From: SIG672 sp045535095
GTDB lineage: Bacteria > Bacillota > Clostridia > Oscillospirales > CAG-272
Assembly (NCBI GenBank): GCA_045535095.1
Contig: JAZSKY010000074.1
Location: 1 to 6,204 of the forward strand
Direction: 5' to 3'
Length of the DNA stretch: 6,204 nt
Below the pieces are notes generated by a model, which searched no databases, was not told the origin of the DNA, and saw only the letters and a list, made by a program, of their open reading frames with translations. Made by a program: the position numbers and the translations under genes. Shown one piece after another: positions 1 through 5,530 of the stretch; position 1 is the first letter of the stretch, and every line of letters starts with the position of its first letter.

Positions 1-180
1 ATCGAGATAAATCCCTTGCGGGATTTTCGATATGTTGCTAACGCAACTCGATATGCCTGCGGCTCGATATGTTTGCTACGCAAACGAGGGATTTATCTCA
101 TATCGAATTGGCGCAAAGCGACAATATATCGAGTTCGAGCATAGCGAGAACATATCGAGTCAACGAAGTTGACATATCGA
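1..180. repeat. Array of TCGATATG octamers alternating with short hairpins
   Basis: The octamer TCGATATG occurs three times forward (27-34, 48-55, 64-71). Its reverse complement CATATCGA, or a one-base variant, occurs four times (99-106, 125-132, 151-158, 173-180). Between copies lie small inverted repeats with different arms, for example TTGC/GCAA at 35-46, TTTGC/GCAAA at 72-84 and TCAAC/GTTGA at 160-172. A 12-bp perfect inverted repeat (4-15 with 88-99) encloses the forward copies, so the region could fold as one cruciform or a branched RNA. An open frame at 69-263 through this array reads only repeat sequence and has no ribosome binding site, so I treat it as non-coding. Function is unknown; the pattern suggests a species-specific intergenic repeat. 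Confidence 0.75.
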
Positions 181-182
181 CG

Positions 183-238
183 GAAAGAAAAAACAAGAGC
201 AAGAATAGAAGGATTTTTCCTTTTACTCTTGCTCTTTC
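183..238. repeat. Long imperfect hairpin after the octamer array
   Basis: GAGCAAGA (197-204) pairs with TCTTGCTC (227-234). TAGAAGGA (206-213) pairs with TCCTTTTA (218-225) around a TTTT loop. GAAAG at 183-187 can extend the base by pairing with CTTTC at 234-238 across an A-rich bulge, though it competes with the last pair of the middle stem. No T-run follows on the plus strand, so a plus-strand terminator is unlikely. It could be a terminator remnant for a leftward unit or part of the repeat complex to its left. Confidence 0.5.
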
Positions 239-243
239 TGTCG

Positions 244-402
244 TTATAAGAGTTTGGGCTTAGCCCATTCTGCATTTGTCCAGACAAATGCGACGCTCGC
301 AATTAGTGGCGTTTTCAAATTCTCCGATAAGGACATCACGCTATTTACGGGCGGTTTTGTAAATTTGTCTTACAGGACGGCTCAAATTATTTTCGTTTTT
401 GC
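244..402. other. Intergenic spacer with a short GCATTTGTC hairpin
   Basis: No gene is supported here. A nine-base perfect inverted repeat, GCATTTGTC (272-280) and GACAAATGC (283-291), and a small GGGC/GCCC hairpin (256-259 with 263-266) are visible. One plus-strand frame stays open up to a TGA at 407-409, but it has no ATG or ribosome binding site and runs into the promoter of the downstream gene, so it is not called. Confidence 0.5.
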
Positions 403-431
403 TTGACTTATTCGGACGTATGTGCTATAAT
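403..431 (+). promoter_or_regulatory. Sigma-A promoter of the MATE exporter leader
   Basis: TTGACT at 403-408 and a perfect TATAAT at 426-431 are separated by exactly 17 bp. This is close to the housekeeping consensus, and transcription is expected to start near 438. It lies about 130 bp before the exporter start codon, leaving room for a structured untranslated leader. Confidence 0.85.
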
Positions 432-450
432 ACTCACGAAATACAGTTTT

Positions 451-512
451 GTCACCGGAGGCTGTGTACCGTAGTACCGTAATGCCGGATTAGGTGTCCA
501 AGTGAGCTTGGG
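451..512 (+). ncRNA. Candidate guanidine-IV (mepA-motif) riboswitch aptamer
   Basis: The leader begins with a stem built on CCGG (455-458) and CCGG (485-488), capped by GTAC (466-469) and GTAC (474-477) around a CGTA loop. CACC at 453-456 can alternatively pair with GGTG at 493-496. A second hairpin, TCCAAG (497-502) with CTTGGG (507-512), uses bases that also form the 5' arm of the following terminator, so the two are mutually exclusive. This is the layout of a transcriptional ON switch: ligand holds the second hairpin and blocks the terminator. Guanidine-IV (mepA motif) is a known clostridial riboswitch class that precedes MATE exporters and works by this logic. I assign it by context and remembered architecture, not by an alignment. 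A different or new aptamer class is the main alternative. Confidence 0.6.
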
Positions 513-547
513 TTATTGTGTAGCAATAGCCGAAGCTTTATTTTTTT
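505..547 (+). terminator. Intrinsic terminator in the exporter leader (attenuator)
   Basis: AGCTT (505-509), GG (511-512) and TATTG (514-518) pair with CAATA (524-528), CC (530-531) and AAGCT (533-537) around a TGTAG loop. The stem carries one G-G mismatch and one T-G wobble. It is followed by TTA and seven Ts (541-547). Its position after a good promoter and 17 bases before the start codon makes it an attenuator. Its 5' arm overlaps the hairpin at 497-512, which would act as the antiterminator. Confidence 0.85.
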
Positions 548-553
548 GCTTTC

Positions 554-558
554 AGAGG
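554..558 (+). promoter_or_regulatory. Ribosome binding site of the MATE exporter
   Basis: AGAGG lies five bases before the ATG at 564. It decides between two in-frame ATGs: the upstream one at 516 sits inside the terminator hairpin and has no ribosome binding site. Confidence 0.75.
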
Positions 559-563
559 TTATA

Positions 564-1916
564 ATGGATTCCGAAATTTTTGAAAAATTACCGCCAACGA
601 AGCTTTTCCTCCGTCTTGCCATACCGTCTATGATCACAATGGCGTTCGGCGCGCTCTATCAGATAGCGGACGGCTTGTTTGTTGGTCGGTTCATAGGCGA
701 GGACGCTCTCGCCGCCGTCAATTTAATTATGCCGATCATTATGATCGTGTTCGGCTTTGCCAACCTCATCGCCACGGGAGCGTCGGTTCGTATCTCGGTC
801 TTGCTTGGAGAAAAGAAGCGCGAGGAAGCATCACAGGTGTTCACCTTTACGCTGAAGGTCATTTTTCTGATCTCTTGCGTTGTGGGTGCCGTCGGATTTA
901 TATTTGCCGAACCTTTTGTGAGATTTCTCGCACTGGGCGCTACCGAAAAAGCGATTGAATACGGCATTACTTATACCCGTATTTATGCCGCGTTCGCTCC
1001 CCTGATGCTCATCTATCACGCAACGGACAACTATTTGCGCGTTTGCGGAAAAGAAAAGCTTTCGATGTGGCTCAGCATAGGAACACAGGCGTTTAATATC
1101 GTTCTTGACGTGATCCTGATCGTTTTTCTCGGTCAAGGCGTGTGGGCGGCGGCGTTTACAAGCTGTCTTGCTATGGCGCTCGGCTCTGTCGTTACACTGC
1201 TTTTGTTCCGCAAAAAGCGAAGGGATTTGTATTACGCCAAAGGCAAGGTTGAAAAGTCTGTATTCTTCCGTATTCTTGCTAACGGAGCAAGCGAGTTTTT
1301 CAGCAGTATCTCTATGTCGGTAATGTCTATCGTCTATAATTTCTTTCTGCTGAAATACGGCGGAACGACAGGTCTTGCCGCATTCTCGGTGGTTATGTAC
1401 GTGGACAGCATCATCGGTATGCTCGTGTTCGGAATGTGCGATGCGCAGCAGCCTGCCGTCAGCTATTGCTACGGCGCAGGGCTGACGGATAAGGTGAGAG
1501 CGATGTTCCGACGCATTATACTCGGTTCTGTCGTTCTTTCTGCCGCATCGCTCCTATTTATGATGTTCCTCGGTCAGTACGTAGCTCCTTTGTTCGTAAG
1601 GCCTGAGGACACCGAGCTTTTAGCGGTCAGCATTATCGGTATGAAGCTGTTTTCGCTCTCGTATCTTACGGGCTGGGTGGATATGTGCTTCTCGTCCTAT
1701 TTCACCGCACTTGAGCGACCTGCAAGATCAATGCTCGTGTCCTTCTTTGGCACGCTCGTTTTCCCGATAGGCACGTTGTTTGCCTTGACGCCCTTCCTTG
1801 AGCTTAACGGCGTTTGGCTCAGCGCACTCGTTTCTTGTACGGCAAGCGCATTGTTTACGGTAGTGCTTTATCTGACGATGGGCGAGAAAAAAGCGGAAAA
1901 TTGCGGCAAAACGTGA
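564..1916 (+). CDS. MATE family multidrug/cation efflux transporter (MepA-like)
   Basis: This is a 450-residue integral membrane exporter, the normal length for the MATE family (about 12 membrane helices in two six-helix bundles). Such proteins use the Na+ or H+ gradient to expel cationic, often guanidinium-like or drug, compounds. Family signs visible are the first-helix stretch YQIADGLFVGR at 32-42, NYLRVCGKEK at 156-165, NIVLD at 178-182, NGASEF at 240-245 opening the second half, and CDAQQPAVSYCYGAG at 292-306. The hydrophilic linker RKKRRD near 216-221 separates the halves. The start at 564 follows AGAGG; the upstream ATG at 516 is rejected because it lies in the leader terminator. The gene stands alone behind an attenuated leader, which implies substrate-induced expression. 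If the leader is a guanidine-IV switch, the likely cargo is guanidine or a relative; substrate cannot be read from the protein itself. Confidence 0.93.
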   Translation: MDSEIFEKLPPTKLFLRLAIPSMITMAFGALYQIADGLFVGRFIGEDALAAVNLIMPIIMIVFGFANLIATGASVRISVLLGEKKREEASQVFTFTLKVIFLISCVVGAVGFIFAEPFVRFLALGATEKAIEYGITYTRIYAAFAPLMLIYHATDNYLRVCGKEKLSMWLSIGTQAFNIVLDVILIVFLGQGVWAAAFTSCLAMALGSVVTLLLFRKKRRDLYYAKGKVEKSVFFRILANGASEFFSSISMSVMSIVYNFFLLKYGGTTGLAAFSVVMYVDSIIGMLVFGMCDAQQPAVSYCYGAGLTDKVRAMFRRIILGSVVLSAASLLFMMFLGQYVAPLFVRPEDTELLAVSIIGMKLFSLSYLTGWVDMCFSSYFTALERPARSMLVSFFGTLVFPIGTLFALTPFLELNGVWLSALVSCTASALFTVVLYLTMGEKKAENCGKT

Positions 1917-1930
1917 AATTTATATCAGTA

Positions 1931-1967
1931 AAAAAGCACCACCCTTTCGGGCGGTGCTTTAAATTTT
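1931..1967 (+). terminator. Bidirectional intrinsic terminator after the MATE gene
   Basis: AAAGCACC (1933-1940) and CCC (1942-1944) pair with GGG (1949-1951) and GGTGCTTT (1953-1960) around TTTC, with one A-C mismatch. The plus strand continues TTT AAATTTT. On the minus strand the stem is followed by a run of six Ts, so it can also stop leftward transcripts that read through the first minus-strand terminator. It begins 14 bases after the exporter stop codon. Confidence 0.8.
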
Positions 1968-2013
1968 AAAAGCGGTTTTTATATCGATATGATACTCGTG
2001 CGCGGCGAATATC

Positions 2014-2043
2014 AAAACGCACCACCCAGACGGGTGGTGCGTT
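2014..2043 (-). terminator. Intrinsic terminator of the 2-oxoacid oxidoreductase operon
   Basis: A perfect 12-bp stem (2016-2027 with 2032-2043) has a four-base loop and, read on the minus strand, continues into TTTTGATATT. It lies only six bases past the stop codon of the gamma-subunit gene. Its core GCACCACCC/GGGTGGTGC nearly matches the neighbouring exporter terminator. Confidence 0.8.
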
Positions 2044-2049
2044 AATTCC

Positions 2050-2586
2050 TTACGCCTTGTACTCGTAGCCGAGGGTGAGCGCCTTGATGTTGAAATCAAG
2101 AAGATCCTTGTGTCTGTCCGAAACGACCTTCGAAAGCGCCTTCTTTGCGCCCTCGAGAGAAACGAAATCGTTTTTCGCGATCATGTGTCCGAGCATAATG
2201 ATGTTTGCAAGGGTCTTGAGTCCTTCCTCGTCTGCGATTCTGGTTGCGGGGATCGGGTATATTTCAACTCCGTCGCGCGCGACCTCTCCGTCGATAAGAG
2301 AAGAATCGTAGAATATCTGTCCGCCCTCGCGAGTCTCTCCGATGTATTTGTCGAGAGAGGGCTTGTTCATAGCAATAAGCACGTCGGGATTTGCAACGAT
2401 AGGCGAGCCGATAGGCGCGTCGCTGACGGTGATGCTGCAGTTTGCCGTACCTCCGCGCATTTCGGGACCGTAAGAGGGAAGCCAGCTTACCTCTTTGCCG
2501 TCAAGAAGTCCTTCATAAGCGAGAAGCTTTCCGGCGAAAAGCACGCCCTGTCCGCCAAATCCTGCGATAAGAACCTGTTTAGTCAT
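2050..2586 (-). CDS. korC: 2-oxoacid:ferredoxin oxidoreductase, gamma subunit
   Basis: This is a 178-residue gamma subunit (POR_N/catalytic gamma-domain family) of a VOR/KOR-type 2-oxoacid:ferredoxin oxidoreductase. It helps bind coenzyme A and completes the cytoplasmic complex that turns a 2-oxoacid plus CoA into acyl-CoA, CO2 and reduced ferredoxin. Visible family signatures are the N-terminal GFGGQGV at 9-15 and SYGPEMRGGTANC at 38-50; the length is typical for a free-standing gamma subunit. It is the last gene of the operon, 29 nt after the beta-subunit stop. A strong AAAGG ribosome binding site lies seven bases before the ATG, and a terminator follows at once. Symbols for this subunit vary (korC, oorC, vorG); the name reflects the subunit type, not a proven substrate. 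Confidence 0.92.
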   Translation of the reverse strand: MTKQVLIAGFGGQGVLFAGKLLAYEGLLDGKEVSWLPSYGPEMRGGTANCSITVSDAPIGSPIVANPDVLIAMNKPSLDKYIGETREGGQIFYDSSLIDGEVARDGVEIYPIPATRIADEEGLKTLANIIMLGHMIAKNDFVSLEGAKKALSKVVSDRHKDLLDFNIKALTLGYEYKA

Positions 2587-2615
2587 ATTAAAACCTTTCC
2601 TTTCCTGAAATCGCC

Positions 2616-3359
2616 TTACTCTGCGTATTTATCCTTATATACGCCGAGCGGATAGTAGGGAAGCATATTCTCCTCAAGCCAAGTGAGCGACTTTTCGGGA
2701 GTGAGTCCCCAGTTTGTCGGGCAGGTAGAGAGCACCTCAACAAGCGAGAAGCCCTTTCCTTCGATCTGATTCTGGAACGCCTTCTTGATAGCCGCCTTTG
2801 CAGCCTTTACGTTCTTTACGTTGTTTACGGCAACTCTTTCGAGGTAGGTAGCGCCGTCAACCTGCGAGAGCATCTCGCAAACCTTTACGGGGAAACCGAC
2901 GGTTGCGGTATCGCGTCCGTAAGGAGAGGTCTGGGTAACCTGACCGGGAAGGGTTGTGGGCGCCATTTGACCGCCCGTCATTCCGTAAATTGCGTTGTTA
3001 ATGAAGATTACGGTGATATTTTCGCCTCTTGCGGCCGAGTGAACGGTCTCTGCGGTACCGATAGCGGCGAGGTCGCCGTCACCCTGATAGGTGAAAACGA
3101 TGCTTTCGGGGCAAGCGCGCTTTACGCCGGTTGCAACCGCAGGAGCGCGTCCGTGCGCCGCCTGAACTGCATCGCAGTTGAAATAGTTATAAGAGAATAC
3201 CGAGCATCCGACCGATGCGATAGCTACCGCTTTTCCTCTTACGCCAAGCTCGTCGAGAGCCTCTGCAACGAGACGGTGAACGATACCGTGAGTACAGCCG
3301 GGGCAGTAATGAAGAACTGCATCAGTAAGAGCCTCGGGCTTTTTGAATACTACTGCCAT
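2616..3359 (-). CDS. vorA: 2-oxoacid:ferredoxin oxidoreductase, beta (TPP-binding) subunit
   Basis: This 247-residue subunit carries thiamine pyrophosphate and a proximal [4Fe-4S] cluster, and is where decarboxylation of the 2-oxoacid takes place. The TPP motif runs from GDGD at 93-96 to NN at 121-122, followed by AIYGMTGGQMAPTT, the usual VOR/KOR beta wording. Four cysteines fit the cluster ligands of the family: C19 and C22 in CPGCTHG, C52 in VGCS, and C213 in STCPTNWG. The start is the ATG at 3359, because a full AGGAGGT lies eight bases upstream inside the preceding gene. Longer upstream frames only read vorB in another frame. The ATG overlaps the vorB stop in TAATG, so translation is probably coupled. 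Equivalent names are korB or oorB; the exact 2-oxoacid used (branched-chain, 2-oxoglutarate or broad) is not settled by the sequence. Confidence 0.93.
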   Translation of the reverse strand: MAVVFKKPEALTDAVLHYCPGCTHGIVHRLVAEALDELGVRGKAVAIASVGCSVFSYNYFNCDAVQAAHGRAPAVATGVKRACPESIVFTYQGDGDLAAIGTAETVHSAARGENITVIFINNAIYGMTGGQMAPTTLPGQVTQTSPYGRDTATVGFPVKVCEMLSQVDGATYLERVAVNNVKNVKAAKAAIKKAFQNQIEGKGFSLVEVLSTCPTNWGLTPEKSLTWLEENMLPYYPLGVYKDKYAE

Positions 3360-4417
3360 TAGTTGATACCTCCTGCTTCCTTGATCTTCGAGATAACGTC
3401 CTCGAGAGTCGGGATCATACCGCCCGAACGGTTGCAAAGAAGAACGGGCTTCTTGCATCTGGTAGCAAGCTCAACGTCCTCGATAAGCTGTCCCATGGAC
3501 ATTTCTACCGAAACGAACGCCTTGACCTTGTCTGCCGCCTTGTTGAATACTTCCTTCGGGAAGGGCCAGAGGGTGATAGGACGGATCATACCGACCTTGA
3601 TTCCCATCTTTCTTGCCTCGTCGATAGCATTCTTGCTGACGCGGGCAGCGATACCGAACGCCGCGATACAGATCTCTGCATCGTCCATCATATACTCCTC
3701 GTACATAACCTCGTTCTTTTCGATCTCGGCGTACTTCTCGTATCTTCTGATGTTGAACTGCTCAAGCTCCTCTGCCTGTAAAAAGAGCGAGTTGACGATA
3801 TTCTTGGGACGGTCGCTCGATCCGCCGCAAGCGCACCACGATTTATCGTAGCTCTCGATCTCGCCCATCTCAAGCGAAACGGGCTCCATCATCTGACCCA
3901 TAGTTCCGTCTGCGAGGATCATAGTGGTCATGCGGTATTTCTCTGCGAGATTGAATCCCTTGAATACAAATGATGCCATTTCCTGAACCGACGAGGGCGC
4001 GAGAACGATCATGTGGAAGTCTCCGTGACCTGCTCCTCTGGTTGCGTGGAAATAGTCGGACTGCGAGGGCTGAATTCCGCCGAGTCCGGGGCCACCTCTC
4101 TGTACGTTTACGATAAGCGCAGGAAGGTCGCAGCCTGCGAGGTAGGAAAGTCCCTCACTCTTGAGCGCGATTCCGGGGCTGGAGGACGAGGTCATAGAAC
4201 GCTTGCCTGCGGCAGCTGCGCCGATTACCATGTTGATAGCGGCAATTTCGCTCTCTGCCTGAAGGAAAACGCCGCCGATCTTGGGCATACGCTTTGCCAT
4301 ATATGCGGCAACCTCGGTCTGAGGTGTTATCGGATAACCGAAATAGTGGCGGCAGCCTGCCATGATAGCGGCTTCCGCAAGGGCTTCATTACCCTTCATA
4401 AGTACTTTTTCTGCCAT
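3359..4417 (-). CDS. vorB: 2-oxoacid:ferredoxin oxidoreductase, alpha subunit VorB
   Basis: This is a 352-residue alpha subunit, matching the usual VorB length and shorter than typical KorA proteins. It contains the pyrimidine-binding half of the TPP site and the transketolase C-terminal-like domain of the complex. Diagnostic stretches are GNEALAEAAIMAG at 9-21, YPITPQTE at 28-35, QAESEIAAI at 53-61, TSSSSPGIALKSE at 76-88 and RGGPGLGGIQPSQSD at 106-120. The glutamate of QAESE fits the TPP-activating glutamate. The start at 4417 is preferred over an in-frame ATG at 4498: AAAGGA lies about ten bases before it, family homology begins at this methionine, and the longer version would overlap the ferredoxin gene. 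It begins 17 nt after the ferredoxin stop. NCBI-style naming would be 3-methyl-2-oxobutanoate dehydrogenase subunit VorB. Preference for branched-chain 2-oxoacids is an inference from family resemblance only. Confidence 0.94.
   Translation of the reverse strand: MAEKVLMKGNEALAEAAIMAGCRHYFGYPITPQTEVAAYMAKRMPKIGGVFLQAESEIAAINMVIGAAAAGKRSMTSSSSPGIALKSEGLSYLAGCDLPALIVNVQRGGPGLGGIQPSQSDYFHATRGAGHGDFHMIVLAPSSVQEMASFVFKGFNLAEKYRMTTMILADGTMGQMMEPVSLEMGEIESYDKSWCACGGSSDRPKNIVNSLFLQAEELEQFNIRRYEKYAEIEKNEVMYEEYMMDDAEICIAAFGIAARVSKNAIDEARKMGIKVGMIRPITLWPFPKEVFNKAADKVKAFVSVEMSMGQLIEDVELATRCKKPVLLCNRSGGMIPTLEDVISKIKEAGGIN
3368..3374 (-). promoter_or_regulatory. Ribosome binding site of the beta-subunit gene, inside vorB
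   Basis: AGGAGGT is read on the minus strand eight bases before the ATG at 3359. It is a near-perfect Shine-Dalgarno site embedded in the last codons of vorB. It fixes the start of the beta-subunit gene and, with the TAATG overlap, suggests translational coupling for equal subunit supply. Confidence 0.8.
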
Positions 4418-4434
4418 TTTACTCAAATCCTTTC

Positions 4435-4641
4435 TTATTTCTCGACCGTTATTACGCAGTCGGGGCACATGGTAGCGCAGAATGCGCAACCGATACACTT
4501 TTCCATTTCTTCAACAGCTGCGGGGTGGTATCCCTTCGCGTTGATCTTGTCGGAAGCAAGCTTTACGATCTTCTTGGGGCAAGCGCCTACGCAAAGTCCG
4601 CAACCCTTGCACAGTTCTTCTTTAAAAGTAACCTTTGCCAT
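4435..4641 (-). CDS. korD: 2x[4Fe-4S] ferredoxin subunit (delta) of the 2-oxoacid oxidoreductase
   Basis: This is a 68-residue bacterial-type dicluster ferredoxin that passes electrons from the TPP site to soluble ferredoxin. Two canonical motifs are present: C11-x2-C14-x2-C17-x3-C21-P and C49-x2-C52-x2-C55-x3-C59-P. In this fold the fourth cysteine of each motif ligates the opposite cluster. An additional cysteine at 62 lies just past the second motif. Between the motifs is the GYHPA segment common in delta subunits of these enzymes. It opens the four-gene cluster with an AAAGGA ribosome binding site and is followed after 17 nt by vorB, so it is a dedicated subunit rather than a free ferredoxin. 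The symbol korD (also vorD or oorD) denotes the subunit type. Confidence 0.92.
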   Translation of the reverse strand: MAKVTFKEELCKGCGLCVGACPKKIVKLASDKINAKGYHPAAVEEMEKCIGCAFCATMCPDCVITVEK

Positions 4642-4682
4642 TTTATTTCATTCCTTTCTTTTTGTAGGAAAATTGATACCTT

Positions 4683-4688
4683 ATTTTA
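4683..4688 (-). promoter_or_regulatory. Possible -10 element for the oxidoreductase operon
   Basis: Read on the minus strand, TAAAAT (five of six consensus bases) lies about 40 bases before the ferredoxin start. No good -35 box is found at 16-18 bp: that stretch falls in the right part of the TTTTGTATATACAAAA palindrome. The operon may therefore have its own activated or regulated promoter, or may simply be read through from the ATPase gene. No terminator is seen in the 81-nt gap. Confidence 0.35.
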
Positions 4689-4704
4689 CATCACGCGCGA
4701 CGCG

Positions 4705-4720
4705 TTTTGTATATACAAAA
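4705..4720. promoter_or_regulatory. Perfect 16-bp palindrome, candidate operator
   Basis: TTTTGTATATACAAAA is exactly its own reverse complement. It lies two bases past the ATPase stop codon and upstream of the possible -10 of the oxidoreductase operon, so a bound dimeric repressor would cover the -35 region. The TTGTATATACAA core resembles operators of GntR/HutC-type regulators, but no regulator gene is in the window. A perfect palindrome without a loop is a poor RNA hairpin and no T-run follows, so a terminator is unlikely. Confidence 0.45.
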
Positions 4721-4722
4721 TG

Positions 4723-5382
4723 TTAAATTTTCGCTTTTACGTAAATTTCTATCGGAAAAGCGTTCGGAATCTCCTCTTTTACCTCGTCGTAGAGGACTTT
4801 GAGGACCGTCGTCATCACTATCGGGAGTCCGCTGATGCGCGAAACCTCGTTTGCATAGTCGAGAGATGCCAAAATATCCTCCTTCGTTGTGAGTGCGCCG
4901 AGGTTGGAGTTGTTGACGATTCCCGAAAATCTCATTTTACAAGCGGTCTCGATCTCGCGTATTACCTCGAGCGTGCTTTCTGCGTCCTTCGTGAGCGGAC
5001 GGAAGCAGTTTATAACGGCAAGCATCTCGAAATTATCCTCTTCGAGGATCTTGGGTGCGTATCTTCCCATAGCGAGAGCGCCGCGATCGTCTCCGCCGAC
5101 GTCGATTATCGCGTATCGGCTTCTGTCGTCGGTGACTCTGTACGCCTCGGCGGGAAGAGCAGGGACGTCAACGTTGGTGTTCGCGTACGGCGAGCTGATA
5201 AGCTCAATTTTGTTTTCGGCAAGCACCTCGGACGAGTCCTTCGTGCGGTAGTACGGATTTACGATGTCAAGGTCGGCGATCGTTACGTCTTTGCCGTCTC
5301 TTGCCAGCGAGAGCGCGTAGTTTACCGCGATATTCGTTTTTCCACTGCCGTAATGACCGGCAAATATCGTAATTCTTTTCAT
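4723..5382 (-). CDS. P-loop ATPase of the CobQ/CobB/MinD/ParA (SIMIBI) type
   Basis: This is a 219-residue cytoplasmic NTPase. Walker A is GHYGSGKT at 9-16, followed by a switch-like segment DLDIVNPYYRT at 37-47 and a Walker B strand YAIIDVGGDD at 90-99. INCFRP and IVNNSNLG further on fit the late strand and base-recognition region of this fold. The position that is lysine in the deviant Walker A of ParA/MinD/NifH (KGGxGKT) is histidine here, so it may not work as a classical ParA-type dimer. It precedes the ferredoxin and vor genes on the same strand with an 81-nt gap. A role in assembly, cofactor or Fe-S loading, or regulation of that enzyme is a guess from position. Its ribosome binding site is weak: only CCGAG, directly after a hairpin. 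The specific function is unknown. Confidence 0.85.
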   Translation of the reverse strand: MKRITIFAGHYGSGKTNIAVNYALSLARDGKDVTIADLDIVNPYYRTKDSSEVLAENKIELISSPYANTNVDVPALPAEAYRVTDDRSRYAIIDVGGDDRGALAMGRYAPKILEEDNFEMLAVINCFRPLTKDAESTLEVIREIETACKMRFSGIVNNSNLGALTTKEDILASLDYANEVSRISGLPIVMTTVLKVLYDEVKEEIPNAFPIEIYVKAKI

Positions 5383-5389
5383 ATAACTC

Positions 5390-5414
5390 GGAAAACTTTT
5401 GAAAAAAGTTTTCC
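5390..5414. repeat. Perfect A/T-rich hairpin just upstream of the ATPase start
   Basis: GGAAAACTTTT (5390-5400) and AAAAGTTTTCC (5404-5414) form an 11-bp perfect stem with a three-base loop. It ends eight bases before the ATPase ATG as read on the minus strand. In the transcript the hairpin would abut or cover the weak ribosome binding site. It belongs with the neighbouring hairpin at 5436-5465 to what looks like one repeat element. Confidence 0.7.
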
Positions 5415-5435
5415 ATACCTTTCAAAACATTTTTC

Positions 5436-5465
5436 TGAAAACCCTTTTTGGAAAAAGGGTTTTCA
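5436..5465. repeat. Perfect 14-bp hairpin, second half of the A/T-rich element
   Basis: TGAAAACCCTTTTT (5436-5449) pairs with AAAAAGGGTTTTCA (5452-5465) around GG. The flanks carry related strings (TTTCAAAACATTTTT on the left, CAAACTTTCCCAAAAACTTT on the right), suggesting an interspersed element spanning about 5389-5485. No transposase or target duplication could be identified. Confidence 0.7.
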
Positions 5466-5530
5466 AACTTTCCCAAAAACTTTACTTAAAGGGAATAGGT
5501 TTTTTTGTTTGTATGTCATTGCAGTCAGAA

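Noticed and set aside
1..180. CRISPR array reading of the left repeat array
   Set aside because: The repeated unit is only eight bases, changes orientation, and the spacers are themselves hairpins of 8-20 bases; this does not fit CRISPR geometry.
69..263. Plus-strand open frame of 64 codons through the octamer array
   Set aside because: It reads only the repeats and a hairpin, lacks a ribosome binding site, and has no recognisable protein character.
516..563. Upstream in-frame ATG giving the MATE protein 16 extra residues
   Set aside because: The ATG lies inside the leader terminator hairpin with no Shine-Dalgarno site, and the extra residues do not resemble the family N-terminus; AGAGG supports the start at 564.
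2110..2655. Plus-strand open frame of 181 codons opposite the gamma-subunit gene
   Set aside because: The opposite strand carries a clear family protein with motifs, so this is an antisense shadow.
3360..3458. N-terminal extension of the beta subunit by 33 residues
   Set aside because: It reads the end of vorB in a different frame; AGGAGGT fixes the start at 3359 with a TAATG overlap.
4418..4498. N-terminal extension of VorB by 27 residues
   Set aside because: It would overlap the ferredoxin gene, the residues are antisense-like reading of that gene in another frame, and both ribosome binding site and family homology place the start at 4417.
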